Notes: a model not told the origin generated them from the sequence alone. A DNA stretch of 64,000 nucleotides from Edaphobacter flagellatus (GCF_025264665.1 NZ_CP073697.1:992001-1056000), one strand, 5' to 3'; positions 8,790 to 17,777 are shown, numbered from the stretch's first letter. Numbers and translations are program-made.

Positions 8790-9113
8790 CGCTGTCTCCT
8801 ATTTGCGCGGTAATGTCTCCACCGGCGGGCTTCTAATGGCAGTGCGTGAAAGTAATTCTGCAACGCCTCACGGTCCTGATTGACATGGCTTCCGAAAAAA
8901 CAAGTGAATCCATCCGACCAGTCGGAGTGGAACTTTCGTCGCCCTGCCCGGAACCGACGACTGAAGTGGGACCGTCCCCGATAGCCGACCTCGCAGCTCA
9001 CTGCAAACCCACTACGCTCGAATTTCAACTATCGAGAAATATCGTCCGATTAGCCGGACGATACCAGCAAGAATCATCTATTTTTATGTGTTGTATTCAC
9101 GGTATAGTGCGAC
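8790..9113. promoter_or_regulatory. Divergent regulatory region between TonB receptor and IclR gene
   Basis: 324 bases with no credible gene, although a forward frame runs through it. It holds the start signals of both divergent genes and the perfect palindrome at 9041-9062, placed 52 bases before the IclR start. TATAGT just before the IclR ATG resembles a -10 element, but I find no matching -35. Confidence 0.5.
9041..9062. promoter_or_regulatory. Operator-like palindrome ATCGTCCG-N6-CGGACGAT
   Basis: A perfect 8-bp inverted repeat (ATCGTCCG / CGGACGAT) with spacer ATTAGC. The core TCCGATTAGCCGGA occurs again, in the opposite orientation, at 15200-15213, differing only in outer flanks. It lies between the TonB receptor and the IclR-type regulator, which suggests autoregulation together with control of the receptor. 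Confidence 0.75.
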
Positions 9114-9944
9114 ATGGATTCTCTGACCGCTCCTCGAACACAATCCGTGCCGGCGTTGGAACGAGGCCTTTTGATGTTGGAGCACCTCGCCAAGTCCCGG
9201 AATGGTGTCACTCTATCGCATCTAACCCAGAAGCTTAAGCTTCCGCGGAGCACCGCTCATGCGTTGCTTCTCACCTTTCAGCGTTGCGGATATGTGCAGC
9301 GCGATGAAGAGACGGGACGCTACCGGCTCGGCTTTAGACTCCATGCGCTTGCCAAGATGACGCTCTCGGGAGTAAGTCTTCGCGGTAAGGCATCGCCTCT
9401 TCTGTATCAGCTTATGCAGAACAGCGGTTTGACTGTACACCTTGCTGTTTTAGAAGAAGGGGAGGCAATCCTCATCGACCGCATCGAACCTCCTAACGCA
9501 CCGAGACTGGCTACCTGGGTCGGCAAGCGTATGGGGCTGCACTGCACTGCACTTGGCAAAGTCCTCATCGCTCCTCTTCCTGAAGATCAACTAGCCTGCA
9601 TGATTCAAAAACAGGGGCTCATTCGTTATAACGACAACACTATCCGTTCCATGCGAAAGCTTCGCATGGCCTGCGATGAGGTGCAGCAACTGGGCTATGC
9701 CGTCGATGACGAAGAAGAGGAGATCGGGGTCCGCTGTATTGGAGCGCCTGTCTACAATAGCCGAGGCGAAGTCGTGGCGGCAATCAGCATCTCGGGAACC
9801 AAGGCTCAGCTCGAAGACATCACGCTGAAGGCTGCTCGCGTCAAGGAAACCGCGCAAGCCCTCTCCAACCACCTGAGTCCGCTCAGCATCGACCGACACA
9901 TCGACCCAGTCGAACATGTCGCCGAAATTGCTCCGCTAAACTGA
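9114..9944 (+). CDS. IclR-family transcriptional regulator
   Basis: A 276-residue IclR-type regulator. An N-terminal winged helix-turn-helix (about residues 10-75, with LSHLTQKLKLPRSTAH as the recognition part and GRYRLGFR as the wing end) is followed by a GAF-like effector domain (about 85-255) with the family's Leu-Thr-Val-His-Leu-Ala-Val-Leu strand, GKRMGLHCTALGKVLIA, and a DDEEEEIGVRCIGAPV segment near the effector pocket. IclR proteins bind palindromes as dimers of dimers and often control adjacent catabolic genes. This is the only regulator within the 1-18 kb cluster, and a perfect palindrome lies just upstream. Its effector is unknown, perhaps a sugar acid or ketoacid from the pathway. 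Confidence 0.92.
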   Translation: MDSLTAPRTQSVPALERGLLMLEHLAKSRNGVTLSHLTQKLKLPRSTAHALLLTFQRCGYVQRDEETGRYRLGFRLHALAKMTLSGVSLRGKASPLLYQLMQNSGLTVHLAVLEEGEAILIDRIEPPNAPRLATWVGKRMGLHCTALGKVLIAPLPEDQLACMIQKQGLIRYNDNTIRSMRKLRMACDEVQQLGYAVDDEEEEIGVRCIGAPVYNSRGEVVAAISISGTKAQLEDITLKAARVKETAQALSNHLSPLSIDRHIDPVEHVAEIAPLN

Positions 9945-9967
9945 ATCTCAACTCCATCCGTGAACTG

Positions 9968-9981
9968 TCCTCGGTATCGGA
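9968..9981. promoter_or_regulatory. Imperfect copy of the cluster operator
   Basis: TCCT-CGGTAT-CGGA, 64 bases before the RraA-like gene start. It follows the TCCG-N6-CGGA layout with one mismatch in the left arm. Position supports it more than sequence. Confidence 0.4.
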
Positions 9982-10045
9982 TGATTCAAGAACCCGCAAC
10001 ACGCTCCTTTAACTTTCACTCATAGTTTGGAACTAATCTGGGCGC

Positions 10046-10744
10046 ATGGATAATCAAACCACTAACATCTCAGGACATCACGCGACCCAAACGGATCTTG
10101 ACCTGTTCAAACATATCGAAGAAAACCTGTATACGGCTGTCATATCGGACTCCTTAGACGAATTAGGACATCGAAATCAGGTCCTGCGTGAATTTATACG
10201 CCCGCTCTCCCCTGCTGATCGATTTGCAGGATGGGCTCGTACCTTCTCCTGTGTCGACATGGACTACATTCCTGCGGACCCATACGCCATGGAGATTGCC
10301 GCGCTCGATTCCGTTCTTCCTGGAGAAGTAGTTATCGCTTCAACAGGAGGCTCACTGCAGAATGCACCCTGGGGGGAACTGCTATCGACTGCCGCGTATG
10401 TCAGAGGTGCACGCGGAGCGGTAATTGAAGGTCTGGTGCGGGACGTTCGAAAGATCCAGGAGCTGGGCTTCCCTGTCTTCGCACGGGGCATTAAGCCCGT
10501 GGACTCCAAAGGTCGCGGCGCCATCGTCGACTATAACGTCCCCATCGAATGCGCTGGTGCTTATGTCTGCCCTGGCGATCTTATCTTCGCCGACTACGAC
10601 GGTGTCGTCGCTGTTCCTGCTGCAGTTCTTCCTCAAGTCATCCAACTTGCTACCGACAAGGTATCGAAAGAAAACGGAAGTCGCGCCGACCTCCTTCGAG
10701 GCGCCTATCTCAAAGATGTGTTCGCAAAATACGGCGTGCTATAG
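10046..10744 (+). CDS. RraA-like / 4-hydroxy-4-methyl-2-oxoglutarate aldolase-family protein
   Basis: A 232-residue protein of the RraA-like family, which includes HMG/CHA aldolases and 2-oxoacid decarboxylases as well as the RNase E inhibitor that named it. The conserved core is visible: a GELLSTAA loop (about residues 112-119), RGARGAVIEGLVRDVRKI with the active-site Arg-Asp pair (about 124-142), and a late DLIFADYDGVVAVP strand. The N-terminal residues 1-15 are poorly conserved. In a sugar-acid cluster beside an enolase-type dehydratase, retro-aldol cleavage of a keto-deoxy acid to pyruvate is the likely role; RNase E control is unlikely. It is downstream of the IclR gene, 100 bases on, with its own imperfect operator copy. 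The downstream gene is convergent. Confidence 0.82.
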   Translation: MDNQTTNISGHHATQTDLDLFKHIEENLYTAVISDSLDELGHRNQVLREFIRPLSPADRFAGWARTFSCVDMDYIPADPYAMEIAALDSVLPGEVVIASTGGSLQNAPWGELLSTAAYVRGARGAVIEGLVRDVRKIQELGFPVFARGIKPVDSKGRGAIVDYNVPIECAGAYVCPGDLIFADYDGVVAVPAAVLPQVIQLATDKVSKENGSRADLLRGAYLKDVFAKYGVL

Positions 10745-10889
10745 CCCTTTTGGAGAGCTGGCGAGACGCAACCGCGCGTCAGAACATGACTGCGCCTCTT
10801 CGAATAACTCTTCTGCCCGACAGCTTAAAGAGATCGTCACGGCAAGTGTCTTGTACGCTGCCGGGAACGATCAGAGTCGCTCTTGTTTT

Positions 10890-12299
10890 TCACCTGCCCC
10901 TGGGCTCTAAAGACCAGGACTCAATGCCATAGGGTTCCAGATGAACTTGCTGAATCTTCTCTCCCGGCTTGAGCGCGACATCCGGCATCGGCCGCAGACG
11001 CACATTCTCATCATCCGACGGGGCCGCAGCATCCAGCGAGCGGCGCTTTGCCATCACAGCGACTGGGAGACCATGAACATTCAGGCCCACGGTGACCGGC
11101 GTCGCGGAGTAGTTCCACAACAGCAGGTTATAAATTCCGTAAGACTCATCATAAGAGAGAAAAGCATGAACCGAGGTGTCGTTGGAATCAGCTCTGAGCC
11201 TTTGTCCTGTGGCACGTGACAGTAGCAAAAACGCGAAGTATGCGGGCCTCACCCTGTCCTGGTAGTCGAAGAGCCCCGAGTACTGCGGCATCCGATTCCA
11301 CCAGCTCGCCATGAACGACGCTCCTCGAAGGGAGAAGAACGCTGCGAACCGATCACGATCCACGTGGTAGTCGCGAATATGGTAGTAGCAGGAATAGTCC
11401 AGTCCTTGTTCCTTCATCCGCCATGCAGTCTCAACAACAAAGGCAGGCTGAATCCGAACATCGGTGGGCGGAACAGTCAGAGCCATATTCCACTCATCCA
11501 GAATAGTCTCGGGATGCAACGACGGATGATTGGCAAGAAGAGCCTTCACGCCCTTAATCGTTCCCTCGACAGCGATCGGATCGCTGTCATAGATATGCCA
11601 CGACACGAAACTTAGCGGAACCTTTTCCCTCTCGCAGAAGGCAAGCAAGGCAGGGAGAATCGGAGACTTCCACCCGGCAAGTGCTGGACCGCCCACATGG
11701 GCCTGCGGATCAGCCCGAAGGATCGCTGCCACCGTATGTTGATAGTAGCGCGGGTAATTTTCAGCCTTAAAAAAGTATGGCGAGCCGCCGGTTTCGCCGA
11801 TATCGGGCTCGTTCGCGACTTCCCAATAGAGACCTACCAAGCCACGCGCTTTATAGTGGTTCACCATCTGGAAGATCAGTTCCTCCCATTTTGCATAGTC
11901 CTGCGGATCGACGATCTTCTCATCAACCACCGGGAACAATACCTTCGGCTTGATCGCGATGGACATGAGCGGCTTCGCGCCGGCTTGAAGGATCTCGTCC
12001 ACCGATTGATCCAGCGTGTCGAAATGGTATTTATCGCTTGCAGGTAGAATGTCAAAGTACTCCTGCACAAACAATCGAATCAGCCGGGGGTGGAGCGCAC
12101 GGACCTCCGCGATCCGGTTGTCCCACATCGGATACTCTGACAAACCACCTTGTCCCAGGGAAATGTGGTCCATCGCAACAGGTCCCATCGGCTTATCAAA
12201 CTTGAGGTCCAGCGTCGCAGTACGCGTCTGCGAGTACGAGGCAGAACTCGCACCCAGAATAAGCACCAGAGCAGACAAATACGGCGTCTTCAAAGTCAT
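10890..12299 (-). CDS. Secreted GH39-like glycoside hydrolase
   Basis: A 469-residue secreted protein with a signal peptide (about 1-23) and a TIM-barrel resembling clan GH-A family 39 (beta-xylosidase/iduronidase group). The acid/base Glu164 lies in YWEVANEPDIG, the nucleophile is probably Glu269 in TILDEWNMAL, and SFVSWHIYDSDP is the strand between them. A beta-sandwich tail follows (about 380-469). The start ATG follows AGGAGAG at good spacing. It is the last gene of the operon beginning at 15111, 46 bases after the SDR gene. Outer-membrane or periplasmic release of a sugar unit that the operon then oxidises is the natural role. The family assignment rests on motif pattern only. Confidence 0.75.
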   Translation of the reverse strand: MTLKTPYLSALVLILGASSASYSQTRTATLDLKFDKPMGPVAMDHISLGQGGLSEYPMWDNRIAEVRALHPRLIRLFVQEYFDILPASDKYHFDTLDQSVDEILQAGAKPLMSIAIKPKVLFPVVDEKIVDPQDYAKWEELIFQMVNHYKARGLVGLYWEVANEPDIGETGGSPYFFKAENYPRYYQHTVAAILRADPQAHVGGPALAGWKSPILPALLAFCEREKVPLSFVSWHIYDSDPIAVEGTIKGVKALLANHPSLHPETILDEWNMALTVPPTDVRIQPAFVVETAWRMKEQGLDYSCYYHIRDYHVDRDRFAAFFSLRGASFMASWWNRMPQYSGLFDYQDRVRPAYFAFLLLSRATGQRLRADSNDTSVHAFLSYDESYGIYNLLLWNYSATPVTVGLNVHGLPVAVMAKRRSLDAAAPSDDENVRLRPMPDVALKPGEKIQQVHLEPYGIESWSLEPRGR

Positions 12300-12345
12300 G
12301 TATCTCTCCTGTTACGCTGCGTCTTTACGAAACTTTCAATGCTCG

Positions 12346-13116
12346 TTATGTACGTTTCCGCGCAGAACTCGATGTCCATCCCCCATCCACTGGCAGGGTG
12401 ATGCCAGTAATGAAGGAAGCCTCCTCCGAGGCCAGAAACAACGCGGCCCACGCTACTTCTCGGGGATAGCCAACGCGGCCGAGCGTCGTCTGGTCACACT
12501 GCCACTGGAAATGAGGATCGAGCGGATCGGCCGAGATACGCGTCTGGATCGGTCCGGGACAAAGCGAGTTGATTCGAATGTTATGCAGGCCGTAGTCGTA
12601 CGAGACGCTCATGCAGTAGCCCAGCAGCGCCGCCTTCGTCGCGGTGTAGGCAACCGACGTCATCATGCCCTCCATCCCCTGGATGGACACAATATTCACA
12701 ATCGATCCCTGCCTCTGGTCGATCATGTAGGGCAGCGCCGCTTTGGTAAACGAATGTGTTCCCAGCAAGGCCACATCGATGCAGCCGCGCCATTCCTTCT
12801 CCGTTGACTCCAGAGCAGCATGGAAGTCAGGGGAGAGATACGCTGCATTGTTGCAGAGGATATCGACACGCCCGTTGTGCCCCGCGGCCATTGCCACAGC
12901 ACACTTCACGTCGTCTTCCCGGGTCACGTCCGTCCGGCAAAATTCCGCCTCTCCACCTTTCGATCGTATCGTTGCTGCCAGTTCCTTCCCTCCGGGCTCA
13001 TCGATATCGGCAATCAACACCCAGGCACCTTCCTCGGCAAATAGTTCGCAGATAGCCCGACCGATCCCATTAGCTCCACCGGTAACAATCGCGACTTTGT
13101 TCTTAATTCTGTCCAT
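12346..13116 (-). CDS. Short-chain dehydrogenase/reductase (SDR)
   Basis: A 256-residue classical SDR. It has the cofactor-binding TGGANGIGR near residues 12-20, an acidic residue after the second strand (Ala-Asp-Ile-Asp), favouring NAD over NADP, the NNAA motif near 92, a catalytic Ser in NIVSIQG, and the YxxxK pair in AYTATKAAL. Such enzymes oxidise sugars or sugar alcohols to lactones or ketoses. It begins four bases after the stop of the enolase-superfamily gene, behind a GAGG site, so it belongs to the same transcript. Role inferred from context: dehydrogenation of the sugar feeding the lactone hydrolase and dehydratase steps. Confidence 0.9.
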   Translation of the reverse strand: MDRIKNKVAIVTGGANGIGRAICELFAEEGAWVLIADIDEPGGKELAATIRSKGGEAEFCRTDVTREDDVKCAVAMAAGHNGRVDILCNNAAYLSPDFHAALESTEKEWRGCIDVALLGTHSFTKAALPYMIDQRQGSIVNIVSIQGMEGMMTSVAYTATKAALLGYCMSVSYDYGLHNIRINSLCPGPIQTRISADPLDPHFQWQCDQTTLGRVGYPREVAWAALFLASEEASFITGITLPVDGGWTSSSARKRT

Positions 13117-13120
13117 AGCC

Positions 13121-14266
13121 TCACGCCACGCGGTACTTGTTGATCACCGATTCATCGACCTCCACGCCAAGTCCAGGCCCTTGAGGCACACGAAGATAGC
13201 CACCCTCCGACTGGATCGGGGTCAGGCACAGCTCCCGGCTCAAAGGCCCACTCGTCGTGTTGAACTCCTGAAACGTCGCATTCCGCATAAACGCGTTCAA
13301 ATGCAGTGAAGCTGCCGTCAGCAGGTCCGAGATCCAGGCATGAGGAATACAAAGCTTGTTATGAAGATCGGCAAGATGAACGATCTTGCGCCCGGCCGTA
13401 AAGCCACCGCAACGTGAAAGATCCGGCTGGAGAACATCAATCCGCCCTCGTTCGATCAACGTGCGAAAGCCCCACTCCGTCGCCTCCTGTTCCCCACAGG
13501 CAATCATTGTTTCCACCGCCCCCGAAAGCTCGGCATAACCGTCATAATCTTCAGGAGACAAAGGTTCTTCAATCAGGAAGGGCCTGTACGGCTCAAGCGA
13601 ACGAACCATATGAATCGCCTGCTTCGCCGTACGATGCACATACCATCCCGTATCGATCAACAGATCCACGCGATTCCCCAACGCCGCACGCGCTGCCGCT
13701 ACCAGTTCAACATCTCGCTCCGCATCCTGCCCGAAGACACCCCACCCAAATTTAATTGCAGTAAATCCGCGCTCTACGTATTGGCGACCCGCCTCTGCAA
13801 TTCCCTCCGGTGTGGAACGAAAGAGCGTGCTCGCATAGGCACGAACACGATCACGATACCCGGCTCCGAGCAGCTTATAGATCGGCTGACCCACTCGCTT
13901 GCCAATAATGTCCCATAAGGCAATATCGACGCCCGAGATTACCTGCATCGCCGCTCCACGCCGCCCGTAGTAGACCGAGGCCATATACATCTTGTGCCAT
14001 AGTCGTTCTACCTCCAGCGGGTCCTCGCCCAACAGTACGGAGCGCAGTCCCTGAAATCCCGGTACAGCCCCCTCAGAAGGAGCATCGACGATAGCTTTTG
14101 CTACATGCGGTTGCGTCTCAAGGTCGGCATAACCCGTAATGTTGCCGTCCGTCTCAATCTTGATAAGGCCAAGGTGTTTGATGCCATACGCCTCTTCCGC
14201 TCCCGCAGTTGCCTCATATGAGCCCGGGGATTCAAGAATGATCACTTCAACGTTCGTGATCTTCAC
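13121..14266 (-). CDS. Mandelate racemase/enolase-superfamily sugar-acid dehydratase
   Basis: A 381-residue protein of the mandelate-racemase branch of the enolase superfamily, which removes an alpha-proton from a carboxylate, usually to dehydrate a sugar acid. The capping domain is at about 1-125. Barrel ligands and catalysts can be followed: Lys172 in AIKFGWG, Asp205, Glu234, Glu259, Asp282 in LQPDLSR and His309 in IPHAW, the last two forming the usual Asp-His dyad. The second Lys of the common Lys-x-Lys pair is Gly174 here, so only one side may carry a base. The start is GTG at 14266, behind a GGAGG site, and overlaps the upstream amidohydrolase stop by four bases. A sugar-acid dehydratase is more likely than a racemase. 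Confidence 0.87.
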   Translation of the reverse strand: MKITNVEVIILESPGSYEATAGAEEAYGIKHLGLIKIETDGNITGYADLETQPHVAKAIVDAPSEGAVPGFQGLRSVLLGEDPLEVERLWHKMYMASVYYGRRGAAMQVISGVDIALWDIIGKRVGQPIYKLLGAGYRDRVRAYASTLFRSTPEGIAEAGRQYVERGFTAIKFGWGVFGQDAERDVELVAAARAALGNRVDLLIDTGWYVHRTAKQAIHMVRSLEPYRPFLIEEPLSPEDYDGYAELSGAVETMIACGEQEATEWGFRTLIERGRIDVLQPDLSRCGGFTAGRKIVHLADLHNKLCIPHAWISDLLTAASLHLNAFMRNATFQEFNTTSGPLSRELCLTPIQSEGGYLRVPQGPGLGVEVDESVINKYRVA

Positions 14267-15111
14267 GCCCCCTCCAGTCCAAGACAGGTCAGCGTTGGGC
14301 TATAGATAAGCCGCTCGATCTCCTCGCCAGTAAGTCGCGGGAGATTGGTGCCCTCCGTAACGTGGTTGATATTCCGCACGCCCTCTATCTGCGCCTCCGG
14401 AGTTGTAAATGGATAGTCGGATCCAAAAAGGATCTTATCGAGAACGCCATATTCCTTCGCCATAATAAGAGCGTTATAAAACTGCCATGGCCTATAGTGG
14501 AGCGCCGAAATATCCGAATAAAGATTAGGGTGTTTCCTAATCAGAACCAGTGTTTCGGCAATCCACGGATGCCCCAGATGAGCGACGATCATCTTAAGGC
14601 GCGGAAACTGTATAGCAATATCATCAAGAAGAATGGGCAGAGCGTATTTGAGGGGGCCAGTCCTCACAAAAGTAGTTCCCTGATGAATCATGATGGGTAG
14701 CTGATGCGCCTGACAGAATTCGTAGACCTTCAGCATTCGGGGGTCAGAGGGGTGGATGCCCTGATAGATGGGACCCAACTTAACTCCGCGCAATTTGAGA
14801 TGGACGATCTCTTCGAGAGTCTCTTCGATCGGATCGACCGCGGGATCAATAGCACCGAATCCGATGATTTTCTTGGGATCACTCGCGGCATATGCAGCGA
14901 TATAGCTGTTAGGAACCCAGAGTCCGGAGTGATAGGCCCGCAGTCCAAAGACGATCACCCGGTCGACGCCGAGCATCGCCTGCTTGTGCTTCTCCGGCGG
15001 AACGTGCAGATCCAAGGCGTATCCGCGAGATCTTGCATTCGCTTCGTTTACGAATTCGTCAGAGAGATGACCAGGATAAGCCCACAAATGCGAATGACAA
15101 TCGACAAGCAC
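14263..15111 (-). CDS. Amidohydrolase-2 family protein, lactonase-like
   Basis: A 282-residue TIM-barrel hydrolase of the amidohydrolase-2 family (PF04909), which includes sugar lactonases such as L-fuconolactonase and decarboxylases of the ACMSD group. The metal-site pattern is visible: CHSHLW (residues 5-10), a His in IMIHQG, AHLGHP, and FGSDYPF near the C-terminus. The start is a GTG at 15111 with AGAGG six bases upstream. It is the first gene of a four-gene operon (amidohydrolase, dehydratase, SDR, GH39) and lies 87 bases after a perfect operator-like palindrome. Next to a dehydrogenase and an acid-sugar dehydratase, lactone hydrolysis is the best guess. Decarboxylation is the alternative. 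Confidence 0.85.
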   Translation of the reverse strand: MLVDCHSHLWAYPGHLSDEFVNEANARSRGYALDLHVPPEKHKQAMLGVDRVIVFGLRAYHSGLWVPNSYIAAYAASDPKKIIGFGAIDPAVDPIEETLEEIVHLKLRGVKLGPIYQGIHPSDPRMLKVYEFCQAHQLPIMIHQGTTFVRTGPLKYALPILLDDIAIQFPRLKMIVAHLGHPWIAETLVLIRKHPNLYSDISALHYRPWQFYNALIMAKEYGVLDKILFGSDYPFTTPEAQIEGVRNINHVTEGTNLPRLTGEEIERLIYSPTLTCLGLEGA

Positions 15112-15197
15112 AGACGACCTCTTTGCCAGCTAATTGTATGCACTCTATCATCCGCTTATTGGGGAAGAAATAGCGATCGGTCACTCAATCAAGCCCG

Positions 15198-15215
15198 TAT
15201 CCGGCTAATCGGATA
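15198..15215. promoter_or_regulatory. Operator-like palindrome TATCCG-N6-CGGATA
   Basis: Perfect arms TATCCG/CGGATA around GCTAAT, 87 bases before the start of the amidohydrolase operon. Read on the other strand, its core equals that of the site at 9041-9062 for 14 bases. This is the second strongest member of the proposed regulon. Confidence 0.75.
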
Positions 15216-15308
15216 TCCCAATGGAGCATAGGAATTACAACAGCCTCACCATTGAAATGGTTCTGCTCGCTGATACGGAGAATCTCACCTTTTGTGAGGT
15301 ATAAAGCC

Positions 15309-15362
15309 CTAACCGAGTGGCGGTCCATCACTATAACCTGAGATGGACCGCTACAGGGTTAG
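15309..15362 (-). terminator. Long hairpin after the secreted DUF4082 gene
   Basis: CTAACC pairs with GGTTAG at the base, then GGCGGTCCATC with GATGGACCGC, with a 12-base loop. It lies 19 bases past the stop of the reverse-strand gene ending at 15381. No strong T-run follows on that strand, so it may act as an mRNA-stabilising hairpin rather than a classical terminator. Confidence 0.5.
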
Positions 15363-15380
15363 TTAGATTTGTAGGTAGGT

Positions 15381-17777
15381 TTAGTTGATTTGGTAGATGT
15401 GTATTGCGTGAGGTCCGAAGTCATCTGTGATCACACCGCTCGAGATCGGAACCGTGCGGGATTCGCCATACACCGTCGCCTGGGTTGCCGAACCTATTCC
15501 GGTAAGAACGATCGTCTGCCCACTCTTCGCGTTGTACGAAGCATTGAGCACAAAGATGTACTGATGACCGTTGTAGTTTCGCCACGAAACCTCAAGTGGT
15601 GACGATACCGTTGCAGCCATTCCAATGGGATTGATTGTGCCTTGAAGGACACTCCCAAGGGTCTTGGCCGTATTAAATTGTGTTGTTATTTCGGCATCCA
15701 TGCTGGGTGTCGTATTGTCGAAGATGAATGGATTGTAAGGTTGTTCGGGAAAGATGAAGACGCCTCGCGCACCATGGATGATGGCATCCCAGAACTCTCC
15801 GCGAAACTGTTCCGGAGTTGGAGCTTGGCAAGATTGGCCGCACCAGGGGAGGTTCTGGTACGCGACCTCGATGAACTGCATGATTGGTTTGTTAGGAGCC
15901 AGGCTGTAGAGAGTATCAACGGATTGGCCTACCCAAGCTAAACTGTTCGGCTGATTCCAGCCCGAAACAGGATAGATATCGCTCATAGCCCAATCTGCAC
16001 CTTGAAGATAAGACGCATAGCAAGTGAGGTCACAATACCCTCCCTGCTGGTCGATTAAAGATCCCCCATTGAAGTTGAGAGAAACGGCGCGTGTTGGATC
16101 AACTTGCTTCCACGAGTTGTACTGATTCACGATTGCGCTTGCAGAGATCACCGGACTTGAAGTTTCAGGTTCGTCTGCCTGATGCCAGGCAAGCAGATTT
16201 GGCTTGCCAATGTCGTTTGCCGGAGTGGTGGGATCGGGGTCCCGAATATATTTGAATCCCAGTGAATCAGCGGTAGTGTTCCAGGTGGTCCAGTCCGTGG
16301 TGCTGAGACCTTGCGGCGTCCGAATCAATGCATTGGCTCCGCGGGCTGCCCAGGCAGACAGAAGCGAAGTTGGCTGGCTATCTGGGCCAACCGGAAAGAA
16401 ATTAACCAGATTGGCCGGCATGTAATTGTTCGGCGTCGTCACGGAAGTACTGCTTGTTGTCGCCGACTGACCGTAGCCGTTGAACGCTACGACAGAGTAG
16501 GCGTACGCCGTGTTTGAGGAGAGGCCAATGTCGATATATGAAGTTCCGCTTGTCGTTCCTGCAAGAACAGCATTTCGATAGACGTAATAGCCGACACCGG
16601 TTGGATCATCGGGACTTGCTGTCCAGGTTAGCTTCGCTCGCTCCGAACTGATTGCCTGACCTTGAAGGTTGCTTGCCGCCCAGGGAGGTATTCCACCGGG
16701 TATATTGAATACCACGTCAACCCAGTAATTGTTCTCATTGTAGGTTTGTGTCGGAAAGGCGACGCTGTCGCCATAGAGGTAAACCCCATTGGAGCCATCG
16801 GTTCCATTTGCAAGCGCTGTCAATTGCTGACCATTGGAGAAGCTGGAGTTGAAGTAGCTGCTATTGACTGAGTAATGCCCGTTCGTCGTATGGTAAGCCG
16901 CGACATAGGTGGTATTTGCAGCGATGTTCACCGGAGGGAAGTCCACCTCTTGCCAGCCGGATCCCGTCTCATTGCTGAAGGTAGCCTGAGCAAGAACGGT
17001 ACCAGTGTTATCGTACAGAGTTGCTGTGTGTGTGCCTGTATTCGTCGTCGTCTTATAAAAACGAATACCGCTGATGGTGCCCGCGCTAGCAGATTGAAAG
17101 CGTACACCAAGGTTAACAGCGCCGGTGTAATCATTCACGTCAGGAGTTGCAGGCACTGTGGACGGAGTCCAGATCGTTTGTGGGCCTGGACCATTGGCGA
17201 CAATTTCGCGCATGTTCTCAATCCACGATCCGGAGTCCGCACAGTGCACTTGCCCACTGATGCGTATTCCAAGGACTGTGATGGCCTCTGTGCCCGAGAA
17301 GGTATAAGTTTGCAAAGATGCGCCGCTTGAGTCGTAACTATACGACGGAGATACCGTCCAGTTAGATACCGTCCAGGTGACTCCGTCAGTCGTGGTTTGC
17401 AACGATAGATTCGCACAAAAAACCCCGTCGGTAGTACTGCTAGACCACGAGCCATTTACAAAGGCGATGCTCTTAAGTTGCCGCGGGCTCGACCAGATCA
17501 CGCCACCGGCCTCATATGCGTCCAGTGAGTCACCTCCGTTCGGGTCTAAGGCTATGTCGTTGGCGTTGCCGATCACATTAAGACCGGAAGCAGAACTCCT
17601 GTGTCCATTTGAAGTAGGGGAGCTATTCTGCGACCAGCGATATGGCGTTCCCAGGGGTGCAACGTCTTGAGCGCTGGAGGTGTTGATCAGAACAAGAATC
17701 CAGAGTGAGAGTGCGGTTAATGACGCAAAATATTTTCGTAACCGATGACCGGTTCTTCCTAAGCTTCGCAGATTCAT
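15381..17777 (-). CDS. Secreted DUF4082/fibronectin-III protein with glycosidase-like barrel
   Basis: A 798-residue secreted protein: signal peptide (about 1-36), a discoidin-like segment (about 60-190), a DUF4082 domain (about 215-360, with GTISGIRFYK and a NTTYVAAYHTTNGHY segment), a fibronectin type III domain (about 368-450), and a C-terminal region (about 455-720) that looks like a TIM barrel, with the segment Leu-Leu-Ala-Trp-His-Gln-Ala-Asp-Glu-Pro-Glu, in which the Glu could be catalytic. A short beta tail ends the chain. The ATG follows TAGGAG. An operator-like site at 17980-17993 lies about 200 bases upstream, linking it to the cluster. A carbohydrate-active role is likely, but I cannot name a glycoside-hydrolase family. 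Confidence 0.75.
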   Translation of the reverse strand: MNLRSLGRTGHRLRKYFASLTALSLWILVLINTSSAQDVAPLGTPYRWSQNSSPTSNGHRSSASGLNVIGNANDIALDPNGGDSLDAYEAGGVIWSSPRQLKSIAFVNGSWSSSTTDGVFCANLSLQTTTDGVTWTVSNWTVSPSYSYDSSGASLQTYTFSGTEAITVLGIRISGQVHCADSGSWIENMREIVANGPGPQTIWTPSTVPATPDVNDYTGAVNLGVRFQSASAGTISGIRFYKTTTNTGTHTATLYDNTGTVLAQATFSNETGSGWQEVDFPPVNIAANTTYVAAYHTTNGHYSVNSSYFNSSFSNGQQLTALANGTDGSNGVYLYGDSVAFPTQTYNENNYWVDVVFNIPGGIPPWAASNLQGQAISSERAKLTWTASPDDPTGVGYYVYRNAVLAGTTSGTSYIDIGLSSNTAYAYSVVAFNGYGQSATTSSTSVTTPNNYMPANLVNFFPVGPDSQPTSLLSAWAARGANALIRTPQGLSTTDWTTWNTTADSLGFKYIRDPDPTTPANDIGKPNLLAWHQADEPETSSPVISASAIVNQYNSWKQVDPTRAVSLNFNGGSLIDQQGGYCDLTCYASYLQGADWAMSDIYPVSGWNQPNSLAWVGQSVDTLYSLAPNKPIMQFIEVAYQNLPWCGQSCQAPTPEQFRGEFWDAIIHGARGVFIFPEQPYNPFIFDNTTPSMDAEITTQFNTAKTLGSVLQGTINPIGMAATVSSPLEVSWRNYNGHQYIFVLNASYNAKSGQTIVLTGIGSATQATVYGESRTVPISSGVITDDFGPHAIHIYQIN

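Noticed and set aside
12016..12807. Forward frame of 263 codons across the GH39 and SDR genes
   Set aside because: It spans two genes with clear motifs on the other strand and is rich in Arg and His, as shadow frames here are.
15381..17777. Naming the secreted DUF4082 protein as a specific glycoside hydrolase
   Set aside because: The barrel-like part has a possible catalytic Glu, but no second acid residue or family motif could be fixed with confidence.
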